The notes under the pieces are model-generated. The model was given only the letters and a program-made list of their open reading frames with translations, was not told where the DNA came from and did no database searches. DNA of 64,000 nt, from the NCBI RefSeq assembly GCF_004216905.1, contig NZ_SGXJ01000003.1, forward strand, positions 1,206,419 to 1,270,418, read 5' to 3'. How positions within the stretch are numbered: position 1 is the stretch's first letter; the number at the start of each line of letters is the position of its first letter. This DNA is from Kribbella sp. VKM Ac-2569 (lineage in GTDB: Bacteria; Actinomycetota; Actinomycetes; Propionibacteriales; Kribbellaceae). Both the position numbers and the translations under genes were made by a program. This document shows positions 1 to 8,051 of this stretch, in pieces.

Positions 1-610
1 CGTCGAGTGCGGCCAGCCAACGATCGAGGCCACCGGCAACCGACTCGGCCAGGTAGAGGTGCACGTCGTCGTACACGGAGTCCCCCGCGACGACGAGACC
101 GATCGACGGGACGTACAACGCCGAACTGCCGTCGGTGTCGGTGTGACCGAGGTCGATCGCCACCAGTTCGGAACCCTCCAGCGTGAAGGTGTCGCCGTCG
201 AGAGGTTCGGCGACGACCAGCCGGCCGGGCAGTTGCCCGGGAAACCTGACCCGCCAGAAGCCGTCCAGCCACGCCGGACTGAGCTGCTTCCGCATGCCCT
301 CGACCACCGACGGCAGCGCGACCATCCGGGCTGCCGGGAACCGGTCGAGCACCGGCGCTGCGCCGAAGAAATGGTCGCCGTGGCCGTGCGTGACGAAGAT
401 CGTGGTCAGGTTCTTCCCGGTGGCCGCGATCCAGCCTGCCAGGTCCTCGCCTTCCGCCTGCGTCATCAGCGGGTCGACCAGGACCGCGTCGTGCTCGCCG
501 TGGATCAGCGTGGCCGCGGTCGGCGACCACATCCGGCGTACCTCACCCGGCGGGAGATCGTTGGACACGGCCGGCTTGGACGGTGCGACGTACGTCGAAT
601 AACTCAACAT
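1..610 (-). CDS. MBL-fold metallo-hydrolase, 3' end beyond window
   Basis: The first 203 residues of a metallo-beta-lactamase-fold hydrolase are visible; the C-terminus runs off the left edge. The zinc-binding signature THGHGDHFFG lies at about residues 74-83, and a later GHTDTDG and VAGDSVYDD fit the next two metal-ligand motifs of the family. There is no signal peptide, so it is probably cytosolic. The start is taken as the ATG at 610 (MLSYSTYVAP). Substrate cannot be told; family members include lactonases, glyoxalase II-like thioesterases and quinone-related hydrolases. It stands apart from the leftward genes that follow by about 66 nt. Confidence 0.85.
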   Translation of the reverse strand, partial: MLSYSTYVAPSKPAVSNDLPPGEVRRMWSPTAATLIHGEHDAVLVDPLMTQAEGEDLAGWIAATGKNLTTIFVTHGHGDHFFGAAPVLDRFPAARMVALPSVVEGMRKQLSPAWLDGFWRVRFPGQLPGRLVVAEPLDGDTFTLEGSELVAIDLGHTDTDGSSALYVPSIGLVVAGDSVYDDVHLYLAESVAGGLDRWLAALD

Positions 611-676
611 ATTCACAGCGTCTCGCCGGGGCAGCCGGCGCAGAAGGCCGTGTCTTCCTGGGTGCGCCGCACCCAG

Positions 677-1480
677 TCAGTCCGTCAACCGCTCCAACGC
701 CTCCGCACTCGCGCTGCCCGGTTCCGCCGTACCGACGAGCAGTTGCTGACCGGGCGCGGCCCGGACGTCGAAGGTCTGGTAGGTCAGCTCGATCCGGCCG
801 GCCTGTGGGTGGTTGAAGATCTTGTACGCCCGGCTCAACCCGCGCGCCGTCCGGTCCTCCCAGAGTGCCCGGAACTCGGGCGATCGCGGCAGCAGGTCCG
901 CCACCAGCGCCGCGATCTCGGCGTCGTCCGGGTACGCCGCCGCGTTGAACCGGACCGCGTGGACCGCCCGCCGTACGACCGCCTCCCAGTCACCGAAGAT
1001 GTCCCGCGCCCGGGGATGCTCGAACATCATCCGCAGCATGTTCGTCATCCCGAACGGCGCCAGCAGCGCCTGCGCCACGCGGTTCGTCGCGAGGATCTCG
1101 TACGCCGGACTCAGCACGTACCCGGCCGCGGCCGGGAAGCTGTCGAGCAACTGCAGGAGCGCTGGATGCACCTGATCCCGCGCGGCTCCGAGGCCGGGCG
1201 CCGGGGCGAGCCCGGCCAGCCGGAACAGGTACGCGCGGGCGTCCGGGTCGAGCCGCAACGCGTGAGCGATCCCGTTCAGGACCTGAGCCGACGGATGCCG
1301 CTCGCGCCCTTGCTCGAGCCGGGCGTAGTAATCCGCGCTGACGACGGCGAGTACGGCGACCTCCTCACGCCGCAGGCCCGCGACGCGCCGATCGCGACCG
1401 GCCGGGAGGCCCACCGCAGCCGGGTCCACGCGAGCACGTTCGGCACGCAGGAACGCGCCGAGGTCGTCCACCGCTCGCAT
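677..1480 (-). CDS. XRE-family regulator with MmyB-like ligand-binding domain
   Basis: A 267-aa cytosolic transcription factor. The N-terminal helix-turn-helix spans about residues 5-80 and contains the typical VSADYYARLEQGRE recognition region. Residues about 95-265 match the MmyB-like PAS-type ligand-binding domain, with FNAAAYPDDAEIAALVADLLPRS and a late FDVRAAPGQQLLVGTAEPGS stretch, both usual for this family. The ATG at 1480 is preceded by TAGGCT (minus strand, 1488-1493) and 7 nt, a layout consistent with a leaderless transcript. It lies 5 nt after the upstream acetyltransferase stop. The target gene is unknown; such regulators often control a neighbouring oxidoreductase. Confidence 0.9.
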   Translation of the reverse strand: MRAVDDLGAFLRAERARVDPAAVGLPAGRDRRVAGLRREEVAVLAVVSADYYARLEQGRERHPSAQVLNGIAHALRLDPDARAYLFRLAGLAPAPGLGAARDQVHPALLQLLDSFPAAAGYVLSPAYEILATNRVAQALLAPFGMTNMLRMMFEHPRARDIFGDWEAVVRRAVHAVRFNAAAYPDDAEIAALVADLLPRSPEFRALWEDRTARGLSRAYKIFNHPQAGRIELTYQTFDVRAAPGQQLLVGTAEPGSASAEALERLTD

Positions 1481-1485
1481 GCCGG

Positions 1486-2013
1486 TCAGCCTACGCGCCG
1501 CCGCCAGGCATCGGCTGTGAGCGCGTAGACGGTGGCGTCGAACGGTACGCCGTCGTCCTCGAGGACGGCCTCGTGGTCGAAGGTCATGCCGAGCCGGCGC
1601 ATGACGGCAATGCTGCGCTCGTTGGGCGAGTCGGTGACGGCGATGATGCGCGGCAGCCCCATGGTCGCGAACCCGTGCTCGAGCCACGACGTCGCCGCCT
1701 CGGTCGCGTACCCGTGGCCCCAGTACTCCCGGGCCAGCCGCCACCCGATCTCGAGGTCGTCCGGGTACCACTGCTCCTTGCTCAGTCCGCAGGCGCCGAG
1801 GAACACGCCGTCCGAGCGTCGCTCGACCGCCAGGAAGCCGAACCCCTGTGCTTCGTAGGACGCGTTGATGGCCCAGGCGGTCCGGTCCGAGTCCTCGCGG
1901 CCCAGTGGCGGCCCGAGGTACTGCGTGACGTCGGGATCCGCGTTCAGCGCGGCCCACGGTTCCAGGTCGGACTCGCGGAACGGGCGCAGTACCAGGCGTT
2001 CCGTCGTACGCAT
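1486..2013 (-). CDS. GNAT N-acetyltransferase, RimJ/RimL-like
   Basis: A 175-aa acyl-CoA-dependent N-acetyltransferase. It starts with the RimJ/RimL-type opening (TTERLVLRPFRESDLEPWAALN) and has the acetyl-CoA-binding region around EIGWRLAREYWGHGYATEAA, followed by the conserved N-E-R-S-I-A-V-M-R-R-L-G-M helix. A ribosome-binding site (GAGGGGGAT) stands just before the ATG at 2013. It is 10 nt from the methyltransferase gene upstream and 5 nt from the regulator downstream, so cotranscription is possible. The substrate (protein N-terminus, antibiotic or small amine) cannot be inferred. Confidence 0.88.
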   Translation of the reverse strand: MRTTERLVLRPFRESDLEPWAALNADPDVTQYLGPPLGREDSDRTAWAINASYEAQGFGFLAVERRSDGVFLGACGLSKEQWYPDDLEIGWRLAREYWGHGYATEAATSWLEHGFATMGLPRIIAVTDSPNERSIAVMRRLGMTFDHEAVLEDDGVPFDATVYALTADAWRRRVG

Positions 2014-2022
2014 GTATCCCCC

Positions 2023-2826
2023 TCAGCGAGTGGCGTAGAACGCTACTGCTGCTGAGGATGCCACGTTGAGGGAGTCGACGCCGCCGGCCATCGGGATGCG
2101 TACGGTCAGGTCTGCCTGTTCGAGCACGTGCGGTTTGAGGCCGTGGCCTTCGGTGCCGAAGATCAGCGCGAGCTTGTCGTCCTTGCGGTCCGCGAGCTCG
2201 TCGAGCGTGATCGAGTCGTCGGCGAGCGCCATCGCGGCGGCGACGTACCCGTTGTCCTGCAGGTGCCGCAGGTCGCCGGGCCAGTTCTGCAGGCGGGTCC
2301 ACGGGACCTGGAAGACGGTCCCCATCGACACCTTGATCGAGCGCCGGTACAGCGGGTCGGCGCAGGTCGGCGTCACCAGGACCAGTCCGACACCGAGCGC
2401 GGCCGCGGCGCGGAACCCGGCTCCGACGTTGGTGTGGTCAACGATCTCGTCGAAGATCGCAATCCGCCGTACGTCGTCTGTGAGCAGGTCAGGCAGCGGT
2501 ACGGCGGGCTGCCGCTTGTACGACGCCAGCGCGCCGCGGTGCACGTGGAACCCGGTGACCTGCTCGGCCAACTCCTCCGAGACGACGTACACGGGCTTGT
2601 CCGGCCATTTCTCCAGCACGTCCTGCAACGAGTCGAGCCACCGCGGCGCCAGGAGAAACGACCGCGGCTCATACCCGGCATCCGCCGCGCGCCGGATCAC
2701 CTTGTCGCCCTCGGCAATGAACAGCCCATGCTCTTCTTCAAGAAGCCGCCGAAGACTGACCTCCCGCAACCGAACGTAATCCGCCAGCCGCGAGTCCCCC
2801 GCATCCTCAACCGGAACCAGACTCAC
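2023..2826 (-). CDS. TrmH-family (SPOUT) RNA 2'-O-ribose methyltransferase
   Basis: A 267-aa SpoU/TrmH-type enzyme that methylates ribose 2'-OH in tRNA or rRNA with S-adenosylmethionine. The N-terminal substrate-binding domain occupies about residues 1-105. The SPOUT knot carries the three family motifs: NVGAGFRAAAALG, LIFGTEGHGL and VDSLNVASSAAVAFY near the C-terminus. The GTG start at 2826 overlaps the cobA/cysG stop by 4 nt (GTGA), which indicates translational coupling. The exact nucleotide target is unknown. Its place behind cobalamin/siroheme genes has no obvious functional logic. Confidence 0.9.
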   Translation of the reverse strand: MSLVPVEDAGDSRLADYVRLREVSLRRLLEEEHGLFIAEGDKVIRRAADAGYEPRSFLLAPRWLDSLQDVLEKWPDKPVYVVSEELAEQVTGFHVHRGALASYKRQPAVPLPDLLTDDVRRIAIFDEIVDHTNVGAGFRAAAALGVGLVLVTPTCADPLYRRSIKVSMGTVFQVPWTRLQNWPGDLRHLQDNGYVAAAMALADDSITLDELADRKDDKLALIFGTEGHGLKPHVLEQADLTVRIPMAGGVDSLNVASSAAVAFYATR

Positions 2827-4028
2827 GCTTGCCCTGCCACGTCCACCACGTTGCCGATGACAACGATCGCCGGGGCGCCGACGCCCTCGTCCGCCATCGC
2901 CTGTGCGATTCCGGCGAGATCCGACTTGACCATCCGCTGCCCCGGAAGGGTGCCGTCGGCAACCGCCGCCGCGGGCGTCTCCGCCGCACGCCCACCCTCG
3001 ATCAAGCGGGACGCGATCGCCGGCAGGTTCTCCACCGCCATCAGCAAGACCAGCGTCCCGTGCAACTGAGCCAACGCATCCCAGTTCACCAGCGAATCCG
3101 GATGCGACGGCGGAATGTGCCCCGACACCACCGTGAACTCGTGCGTCACGCCACGATGCGTCACCGGGATCCCCGACACCGCCGGCACCGAGATCGAGCT
3201 CGTGATCCCCGGCACCACGGTCCACGGCACCCCTGCCGCCGCGCACGCCAGCGCCTCTTCGAACCCGCGCCCGAACACGTACGGATCCCCACCCTTGAGC
3301 CGTACGACGACCTTCCCCTGCTGCCCACGCTCCACCAGGATCCGGTTGATCTCCTCCTGCTGCGCGGCCCGCCCGCGCGGCAACTTCGCCGCATCGAACA
3401 GCTCGACATCAGGATGCAGCTCGTCCAGCAACTGCTGCGGCGCCAACCGATCCGCGACCACCACATCCGCCTCGGCCAGCAACCGCCGCCCGCGCACGGT
3501 GATCAGATCCGGATCGCCCGGACCCCCACCGACCAGGTAAACCCCAGGCCGCCGATCCACGTCCCGCGCCGCCAGCTCACCCGTCCGCAGACCCTCGAGG
3601 ATCGCGTCCCGTACGGCGGCCGACCGGCGATGATCGCCGCCCCCGAGGACGCCGATCGTCACGTTGTCGTGCTGCCCGGAAGCCGGCGTCCACGCGGTCG
3701 CACGGGACCGGTCATCGGATCGCACGCAAAAGATCCGCCGTTCCTCCGCCTCCGCCGACACCTGATCGTTGACCGCGGCATCATCCGTCGCCACTACGAC
3801 GTACCAGGCTCCGTCGAGGTCACCGGCGACGTACCCGCGCTCGATCCAGGTCAGCGACGGGTTGCCGAGCAGCCCCTCGATCGTCGGCGTGATCGACGGC
3901 GAGACGAGGTCGATCCGCGCCCCGGACTCGAGCAGCCGCGGCAACCGTCGCTGGGCGACACCGCCACCGCCGACGACGACCACGCGCCGCCCTTCGAGGA
4001 CTAGACCGGACAGGTACTGGTTCGTCAC
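2823..4028 (-). CDS. cobA: Siroheme synthase-like uroporphyrinogen-III C-methyltransferase
   Basis: A 401-aa two-domain protein. Residues about 1-150 are a precorrin-2 dehydrogenase/ferrochelatase-like Rossmann domain (VVVVGGGGVAQRR at about residues 16-28). Residues about 160-401 are the SAM-dependent uroporphyrinogen-III methyltransferase: VYLVGGGPGDPDLITVRG, then VVRLKGGDPYVFGRG and PGITSS, all hallmark motifs. It makes precorrin-2 and possibly siroheme, the branch point to cobalamin. It overlaps cobT by 4 nt (ATGA) and trmH by 4 nt, so the three form one transcription unit. CysG-type naming is equally defensible; a separate C-terminal ferrochelatase function cannot be judged by eye. Confidence 0.92.
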   Translation of the reverse strand: MTNQYLSGLVLEGRRVVVVGGGGVAQRRLPRLLESGARIDLVSPSITPTIEGLLGNPSLTWIERGYVAGDLDGAWYVVVATDDAAVNDQVSAEAEERRIFCVRSDDRSRATAWTPASGQHDNVTIGVLGGGDHRRSAAVRDAILEGLRTGELAARDVDRRPGVYLVGGGPGDPDLITVRGRRLLAEADVVVADRLAPQQLLDELHPDVELFDAAKLPRGRAAQQEEINRILVERGQQGKVVVRLKGGDPYVFGRGFEEALACAAAGVPWTVVPGITSSISVPAVSGIPVTHRGVTHEFTVVSGHIPPSHPDSLVNWDALAQLHGTLVLLMAVENLPAIASRLIEGGRAAETPAAAVADGTLPGQRMVKSDLAGIAQAMADEGVGAPAIVVIGNVVDVAGQA

Positions 4029-5071
4029 GAAGTGATCCCCGCGTCCTCGAACGTGGCCATCTCGGCGAGCGCGCGGACCGCGCAGGTCAGGATCGGGTAC
4101 GCGAGCACGGCGCCGGTCCCCTCACCGAGCCGCAGATCCAGGTCGACCAGCGGCTGCAGGCCGAGCTGCTTGAGCGCGACCGCGTGCCCCGGCTCCGCGG
4201 ACCGGTGCCCGGCGACGCAGTAGTCGATGACGGCCGAGTGGAACGCCTGCGCCACCAGCGCGGCCGCCCCGGCGATCACACCGTCCAGGATCACCGGGAC
4301 CCTGTTGGCCGCGGCGCCGAGGATGTACCCGGCGAGGGCAGCATGCTCCAGACCGCCGTACGCCTGCAAAGCCTTGAGCGGCTCGGTCGGCGGTACGGCG
4401 TGGAGCGCGAGAGCACCCCGTACGACGCCTGTCTTGTGGGCGAGCGCCGCGTCGTCGATACCCGTCCCGCGGCCCGTGACGGCGTCGGCGGTCGCGCCCG
4501 TGAAGGTCGCGATCAGCGCTGCCGAGGCGGTCGTGTTGGCGATGCCCATGTCGCCTGTCAGCAGGCAGCGGTACCCGTCCTGGACGAGCCGGTCGGCGAG
4601 GTCGAACCCGACGGCGATCGCTGCCCGCGCCTCGTCCTCGGTCAGGGCGCCGGTCTGCGAGAGGTCGCGCGTGCCCGCGCGGACCTTCGCGTGCACGATG
4701 TCGAGTTGGTCGACCGGCGTGGCGACGCCGACATCGACGACGCGGATGTCGACACCGTTGTTTTTGGCGAACGCGTTGACCGCGGCGCCGCCGGCGGCGA
4801 AGTTCGCCAGCATCGCGGCGGTCACTTCCTGCGGCCACGGGGAGACGTTCTGTGCATGGACGCCGTGATCGGCCGCGAACACCGACACCACGGCCGGAGC
4901 CGGCACTGCCTGCGTTCCGGTCATGCCGGCCACCCGAATCGACAGCTCCTCGAGCACACCGAGCGATCCGGCCGGCTTCGTCAGCTGCGCGTGCCGCTCC
5001 TCAGCCGCCCGCATCGCTCCGGAATCCGCCGGAGCAATCCGCTCCAGGTACTCCTCCAGCGCGCCGTCCAT
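4025..5071 (-). CDS. cobT: Nicotinate-nucleotide--dimethylbenzimidazole phosphoribosyltransferase
   Basis: A 348-aa CobT that activates the lower ligand of cobalamin by making alpha-ribazole phosphate. Diagnostic stretches are KPAGSLGVLEELSIRVAGM near the N-terminus, the central GDMGIANTTASAA, GRGTGIDD, and the late RLGEGTGAVLA, whose Glu corresponds to the catalytic base in the family. I chose the ATG at 5071 because GGAGG stands 5 nt ahead of it. The frame stays open to an ATG at 5140, which would add 23 residues of unlike composition. It is the first gene of the cobT-cobA-trmH string. I see no cobalamin riboswitch upstream. Confidence 0.93.
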   Translation of the reverse strand: MDGALEEYLERIAPADSGAMRAAEERHAQLTKPAGSLGVLEELSIRVAGMTGTQAVPAPAVVSVFAADHGVHAQNVSPWPQEVTAAMLANFAAGGAAVNAFAKNNGVDIRVVDVGVATPVDQLDIVHAKVRAGTRDLSQTGALTEDEARAAIAVGFDLADRLVQDGYRCLLTGDMGIANTTASAALIATFTGATADAVTGRGTGIDDAALAHKTGVVRGALALHAVPPTEPLKALQAYGGLEHAALAGYILGAAANRVPVILDGVIAGAAALVAQAFHSAVIDYCVAGHRSAEPGHAVALKQLGLQPLVDLDLRLGEGTGAVLAYPILTCAVRALAEMATFEDAGITS

Positions 5072-5169
5072 CGCGTCCTCCATCCGTCCCCGTTCACCAG
5101 TCCGGCCGACGGTCCCGTCGTACCGCTCCGATCTTCGCATCCCCGAGCATGTGCCCCGGGACGGACCGG

Positions 5170-5207
5170 CGGGATGTGGACAGTAGTGTCGGAATCACCA
5201 CATCCCG
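5170..5207. promoter_or_regulatory. 10-bp inverted repeat between cobT and the PEBP gene
   Basis: Two perfect 10-bp arms, CGGGATGTGG (5170-5179) and CCACATCCCG (5198-5207), are separated by 18 nt in the divergent intergenic region. A possible -10 (TAGTGT, 5184-5189) for the rightward gene lies inside the spacer, so the repeat could be an operator or a 5'-leader hairpin. What binds it is unknown. Confidence 0.5.
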
Positions 5208-5229
5208 CGAGATCCCGGAGGGCTCACAG

Positions 5230-5760
5230 ATGTCGCTCGATCGTCCCGTCGCACCGGACCCGTACAAACTCCTCCCGGAGGTCGGTGCGTTCACCGTCAC
5301 CAGCACCGACGTCGCCGACGGCGAGCCGTTGGCGGACGACCATGCGTTCGCGGGCGGCAACACGTCGCCGCAGCTCAGCTGGTCCGGGTTCCCGGCGGAG
5401 ACCAAGGCCTTCGTCGTCACCTGCTACGACCCGGACGCCCCGATCGTCTCCGGCTTTTGGCACTGGGTCCTGGTCAACCTCCCGGCCACCGTCACCGAAC
5501 TCCCCACCGGTGCCGGCACCGCCGAACGCCTCGACAACGGCGCCTTCCACGTCCGCAACGACTTCGGCACCAAGTCCTTCGGCGGCGCCGCCCCACCCGC
5601 AGGCGACCAGATCCACCGCTACTACTTCGTCGTCCACGCCATCGACGTAGAAGCCCTGGACGTCGACTCCGACGCCTCCCCCGCAGTAGTCGGCTTCAAC
5701 CTCGCCTTCCACACCCTCGCCCGAGCCATCCTCACCCCGACCTACCAAATCGCGGAGTAG
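5230..5760 (+). CDS. YbhB/YbcL-family PEBP-like protein
   Basis: A 176-aa phosphatidylethanolamine-binding-protein-fold protein. It carries the family signatures SPQLSWSGFPAETKAFVVTCYDPDAP (read here as a region, about residues 48-73), FWHWVLVNLPA and a late GDQIHRYYFVVHA. Bacterial members bind anionic ligands through the Asp-Pro-Asp and His pocket; their cellular role is poorly defined. The ATG at 5230 has a good ribosome-binding site (GGAGGG) 8 nt upstream. It is a single-gene unit converging on the YchJ gene 3 nt away. No signal peptide is present, so it is probably cytosolic. Confidence 0.92.
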   Translation: MSLDRPVAPDPYKLLPEVGAFTVTSTDVADGEPLADDHAFAGGNTSPQLSWSGFPAETKAFVVTCYDPDAPIVSGFWHWVLVNLPATVTELPTGAGTAERLDNGAFHVRNDFGTKSFGGAAPPAGDQIHRYYFVVHAIDVEALDVDSDASPAVVGFNLAFHTLARAILTPTYQIAE

Positions 5761-5763
5761 TTC

Positions 5764-6141
5764 TCAGAGGGCGGCGACGTATACCCATTCGCCGGCTTCG
5801 CGGGTGAAGGTGCTGGTTTCGGATTGGGTGCCTGGGTTGCCGTTTCGGGTGTAGTGGGCGTGGAACTCGACGGTTCCTTCGCTGTGGAAGGGGCTGCCGC
5901 CGGTGGTGGCGACGATCTCCAGGCCGGTCCATTTCTGGCCGGGGGTGAAGTCGATCGTCGCCGGGCGGGTGGTGAGGGACCAGGTCTGGCGCAGGTACGC
6001 CGCATCGTGCATCACGAAGGCGGCGTACCTGGACCGCATCAGCTGCTCCGCCGTGGTGGCCGTCGCTTCGCCGCGGTGCAGGCGGCCGCAGCAGTCGGCG
6101 TACGGCAGGTCTTGTCCACAGGGGCAGGTGGGAACTGGCAT
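5764..6141 (-). CDS. YchJ-family SEC-C-like protein (UPF0225)
   Basis: A 125-aa YchJ-like protein. The N-terminus holds a metal-binding SEC-C-like motif, with Cys6, Cys8, Cys17, Cys18 and His22 (TCPCGQDLPYADCCGRLH). The body is the NTF2-like YchJ middle domain, with LMRSRYAAFVMHDAAYLRQTW and a C-terminal HAHYTRNG and TREAGEWVYVA. I set the start at the ATG at 6141; the frame is open far upstream but that part is antisense to another gene. No biochemical role is established for the family. It converges on the PEBP gene with only 3 nt between stops. Confidence 0.9.
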   Translation of the reverse strand: MPVPTCPCGQDLPYADCCGRLHRGEATATTAEQLMRSRYAAFVMHDAAYLRQTWSLTTRPATIDFTPGQKWTGLEIVATTGGSPFHSEGTVEFHAHYTRNGNPGTQSETSTFTREAGEWVYVAAL

Positions 6142-6187
6142 GTGCCAATTGTCCCCGATCCGTCGGCCGCGCTCGTGATCTACTGCG

Positions 6188-7054
6188 GTGATGGTGACCG
6201 AGGCGGCACGCTGGCGACGGCAGATGGTGCGGCCCGTTCTCGACTGGTACGCCGCCATTGAAGGCGTCGACGCGGTGATGCTGGGTGGGTCGACCGCCCG
6301 CGGGGACGCGGATCGCTGGTCGGATGTCGAGGTCGGTGTGTTCTGGCGACGGCCGCCGACATCTGCTGAGCGTCTCGCGGTCGATGGGGCTGCTGAGGTT
6401 CGGTTGGTGAACGTCGACGGCCCGCCGTGGGACGACCACCTGTACCTGGGCGAGCCGCGGCCGGACGGGCTGATGGTCGAGGTCGCGCACACGCTGACGC
6501 AGACGGTCGAGAGCGCCTTGGATGAGCTGCTCAAGGGCAAACCCGATGGCCAGGTCATGCAACTGGCGCAGGGCATCATCGACGGCCGCGAGGTGATCGG
6601 GCCGCGGGCGAAGCTCGTCGCACGCTGGAAGGAGCGCGTCGCGGCGTACCCGCGTGACTTGGCGCTCGCCGTCGTACGGCACAGCGGGAACATCGAGAAG
6701 TTCTGGCGCTGGCAGATGTTCTTCGAGCGCGACAACCCACTGCTCGTCGCGCGCGAGTTCGTGCGCATGACCAACCAGCTGCTCAACGTCCTCTACGCCC
6801 TCAACGGCCGGTACAGCGGTCACGTGCTGGCCTTCAAACGCCTCGACGCGCTCGACCTCCCGCTGGCGCCATCGTCCCTCGCCGCCCGCCTCCGCGCAGT
6901 CTTCGACCGGCCCGCTCCCGAAGGCGCGCAGACCCTGCACGATCTCATCGAGGAGACCTTCGACCTCGTCGAACGCCACCTGCCGGAGGTCGACGTCGAC
7001 GCCCTGCGCGCCACGTTCCGCAGCGATCGCAAGCCTGTCGAGTCAGCGGACTGA
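6188..7054 (+). CDS. Nucleotidyltransferase-fold protein
   Basis: A 288-aa protein whose N-terminal third is a minimal nucleotidyltransferase domain. The pattern GGSTARGDADRWSDVEV at about residues 33-49 provides the GS motif and two acidic residues (D46, E48) that bind metal. The C-terminal two thirds are helical and resemble the DUF4037-type extension of actinobacterial stand-alone nucleotidyltransferases. The start is GTG 6188 or ATG 6191, with no clear ribosome-binding site. Its last 12 nt overlap the end of the convergent winged-helix gene. Possible roles are antibiotic or tRNA modification, but the substrate is unknown. Confidence 0.75.
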   Translation: MMVTEAARWRRQMVRPVLDWYAAIEGVDAVMLGGSTARGDADRWSDVEVGVFWRRPPTSAERLAVDGAAEVRLVNVDGPPWDDHLYLGEPRPDGLMVEVAHTLTQTVESALDELLKGKPDGQVMQLAQGIIDGREVIGPRAKLVARWKERVAAYPRDLALAVVRHSGNIEKFWRWQMFFERDNPLLVAREFVRMTNQLLNVLYALNGRYSGHVLAFKRLDALDLPLAPSSLAARLRAVFDRPAPEGAQTLHDLIEETFDLVERHLPEVDVDALRATFRSDRKPVESAD

Positions 7055-7993
7055 CAGCCGCGGATCCCGCACCGGCAGGCTCGCCACCTCCGCGCACAGA
7101 TCGTCGTACTGCTCCCGACTGAGCCTCTCCGACAGAACCACGTCGACGTGGCCTCCCTTGCGGCCCCACGCACCGACGATCCGCCCGTCGATCAGCAAGC
7201 CGTTGGGATGGAATGAATCGGCAGCCGCCGTCAGAGCCCGCAGACCGGGCGCAATGAACCGGCCGTCGCGGTCGCGACCGAACAACCGCAGATCCGGTGC
7301 CGCCAGCAACCGCACCCCACGCGGAGCCTCCGCCGACCACAGACGGTCCGCGTCGTCTCGAAGTACCCAGGCCGGTACGCCGTCGAAGTCGACCTCGATC
7401 AGCTCGTGAGCCAACTCGTCCCACATCACTCGCGCATCGGCCGGCGACAGCCCGGACCACCACGCGAACACCTTCGGCGTGGTCGGACCGAAGCAGTGAA
7501 CGTGCCGCCGGCACAGCTCCCGCCGTGCGTCGTCCACGTCGATCGCCGGTCGCTGAACCTCCCGGACCCAGAGCGACGTCGTGTCCCACCGCACCGCGAT
7601 CCGCCCGCTCGCACACGCCTCACGCAACCCGTGGATCCCGGCCCCACGCCGCCGCTCCTGCCCACCCAACGTCTCGCATACCTGTTCCGCGAGTACGTCG
7701 ATCCGCCGCGAATCCAGCGGCATCCGGCCCAGCGTGAACACGCCGAAGTCCCGCGCCGGCAACACGTACACGGCCGCCCGCGGACTGTACGTCTGGATCA
7801 GCGAGGGGTGCTCCCAATCCGCCGGCGAACACCCCGCCATCCGCGCATGCAGTCCGAGCAACGCGTCCCGCGGCGCGGTGTCCTGCAACCCGACGTATGC
7901 CGCCTTCTCGTGCGAGCCCACCGGCAGCCGTCCGACAAGGTTGTTGACCTGCAGCCGGTAGGCAATGGCCTGCTCCCGCGTAACAATCCGCAT
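7043..7993 (-). CDS. Winged-helix DNA-binding protein, AlkZ/HTH_42-like
   Basis: A 316-aa member of the winged helix DNA-binding family that includes the interstrand-crosslink glycosylase AlkZ. It begins MRIVTREQAIAYRLQVNNL, has an early GLQDTAPRDALLGLHAR segment, and in the second half FGPTTPKVFAWWSGLS and WDELAHELIEVDFDG, which are typical of the family. Late motifs FHPNGLLIDGRIVGAWGRKG also fit. TACGGT (8001-8006, minus strand) stands 7 nt before the ATG at 7993, suggesting a leaderless transcript. A DNA-repair role is an inference from characterised relatives. Confidence 0.8.
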   Translation of the reverse strand: MRIVTREQAIAYRLQVNNLVGRLPVGSHEKAAYVGLQDTAPRDALLGLHARMAGCSPADWEHPSLIQTYSPRAAVYVLPARDFGVFTLGRMPLDSRRIDVLAEQVCETLGGQERRRGAGIHGLREACASGRIAVRWDTTSLWVREVQRPAIDVDDARRELCRRHVHCFGPTTPKVFAWWSGLSPADARVMWDELAHELIEVDFDGVPAWVLRDDADRLWSAEAPRGVRLLAAPDLRLFGRDRDGRFIAPGLRALTAAADSFHPNGLLIDGRIVGAWGRKGGHVDVVLSERLSREQYDDLCAEVASLPVRDPRLSVR

Positions 7994-8051
7994 AGCCCCG
8001 ACCGTAGACAAAAAACACGCCACCGCCTGACTTGATTTCGAGGAGCACCCC

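Noticed and set aside
5072..5229. Cobalamin riboswitch before cobT
   Set aside because: I looked for the conserved B12-box-like core on the minus strand and did not see it; the gap is also too short for a full element.
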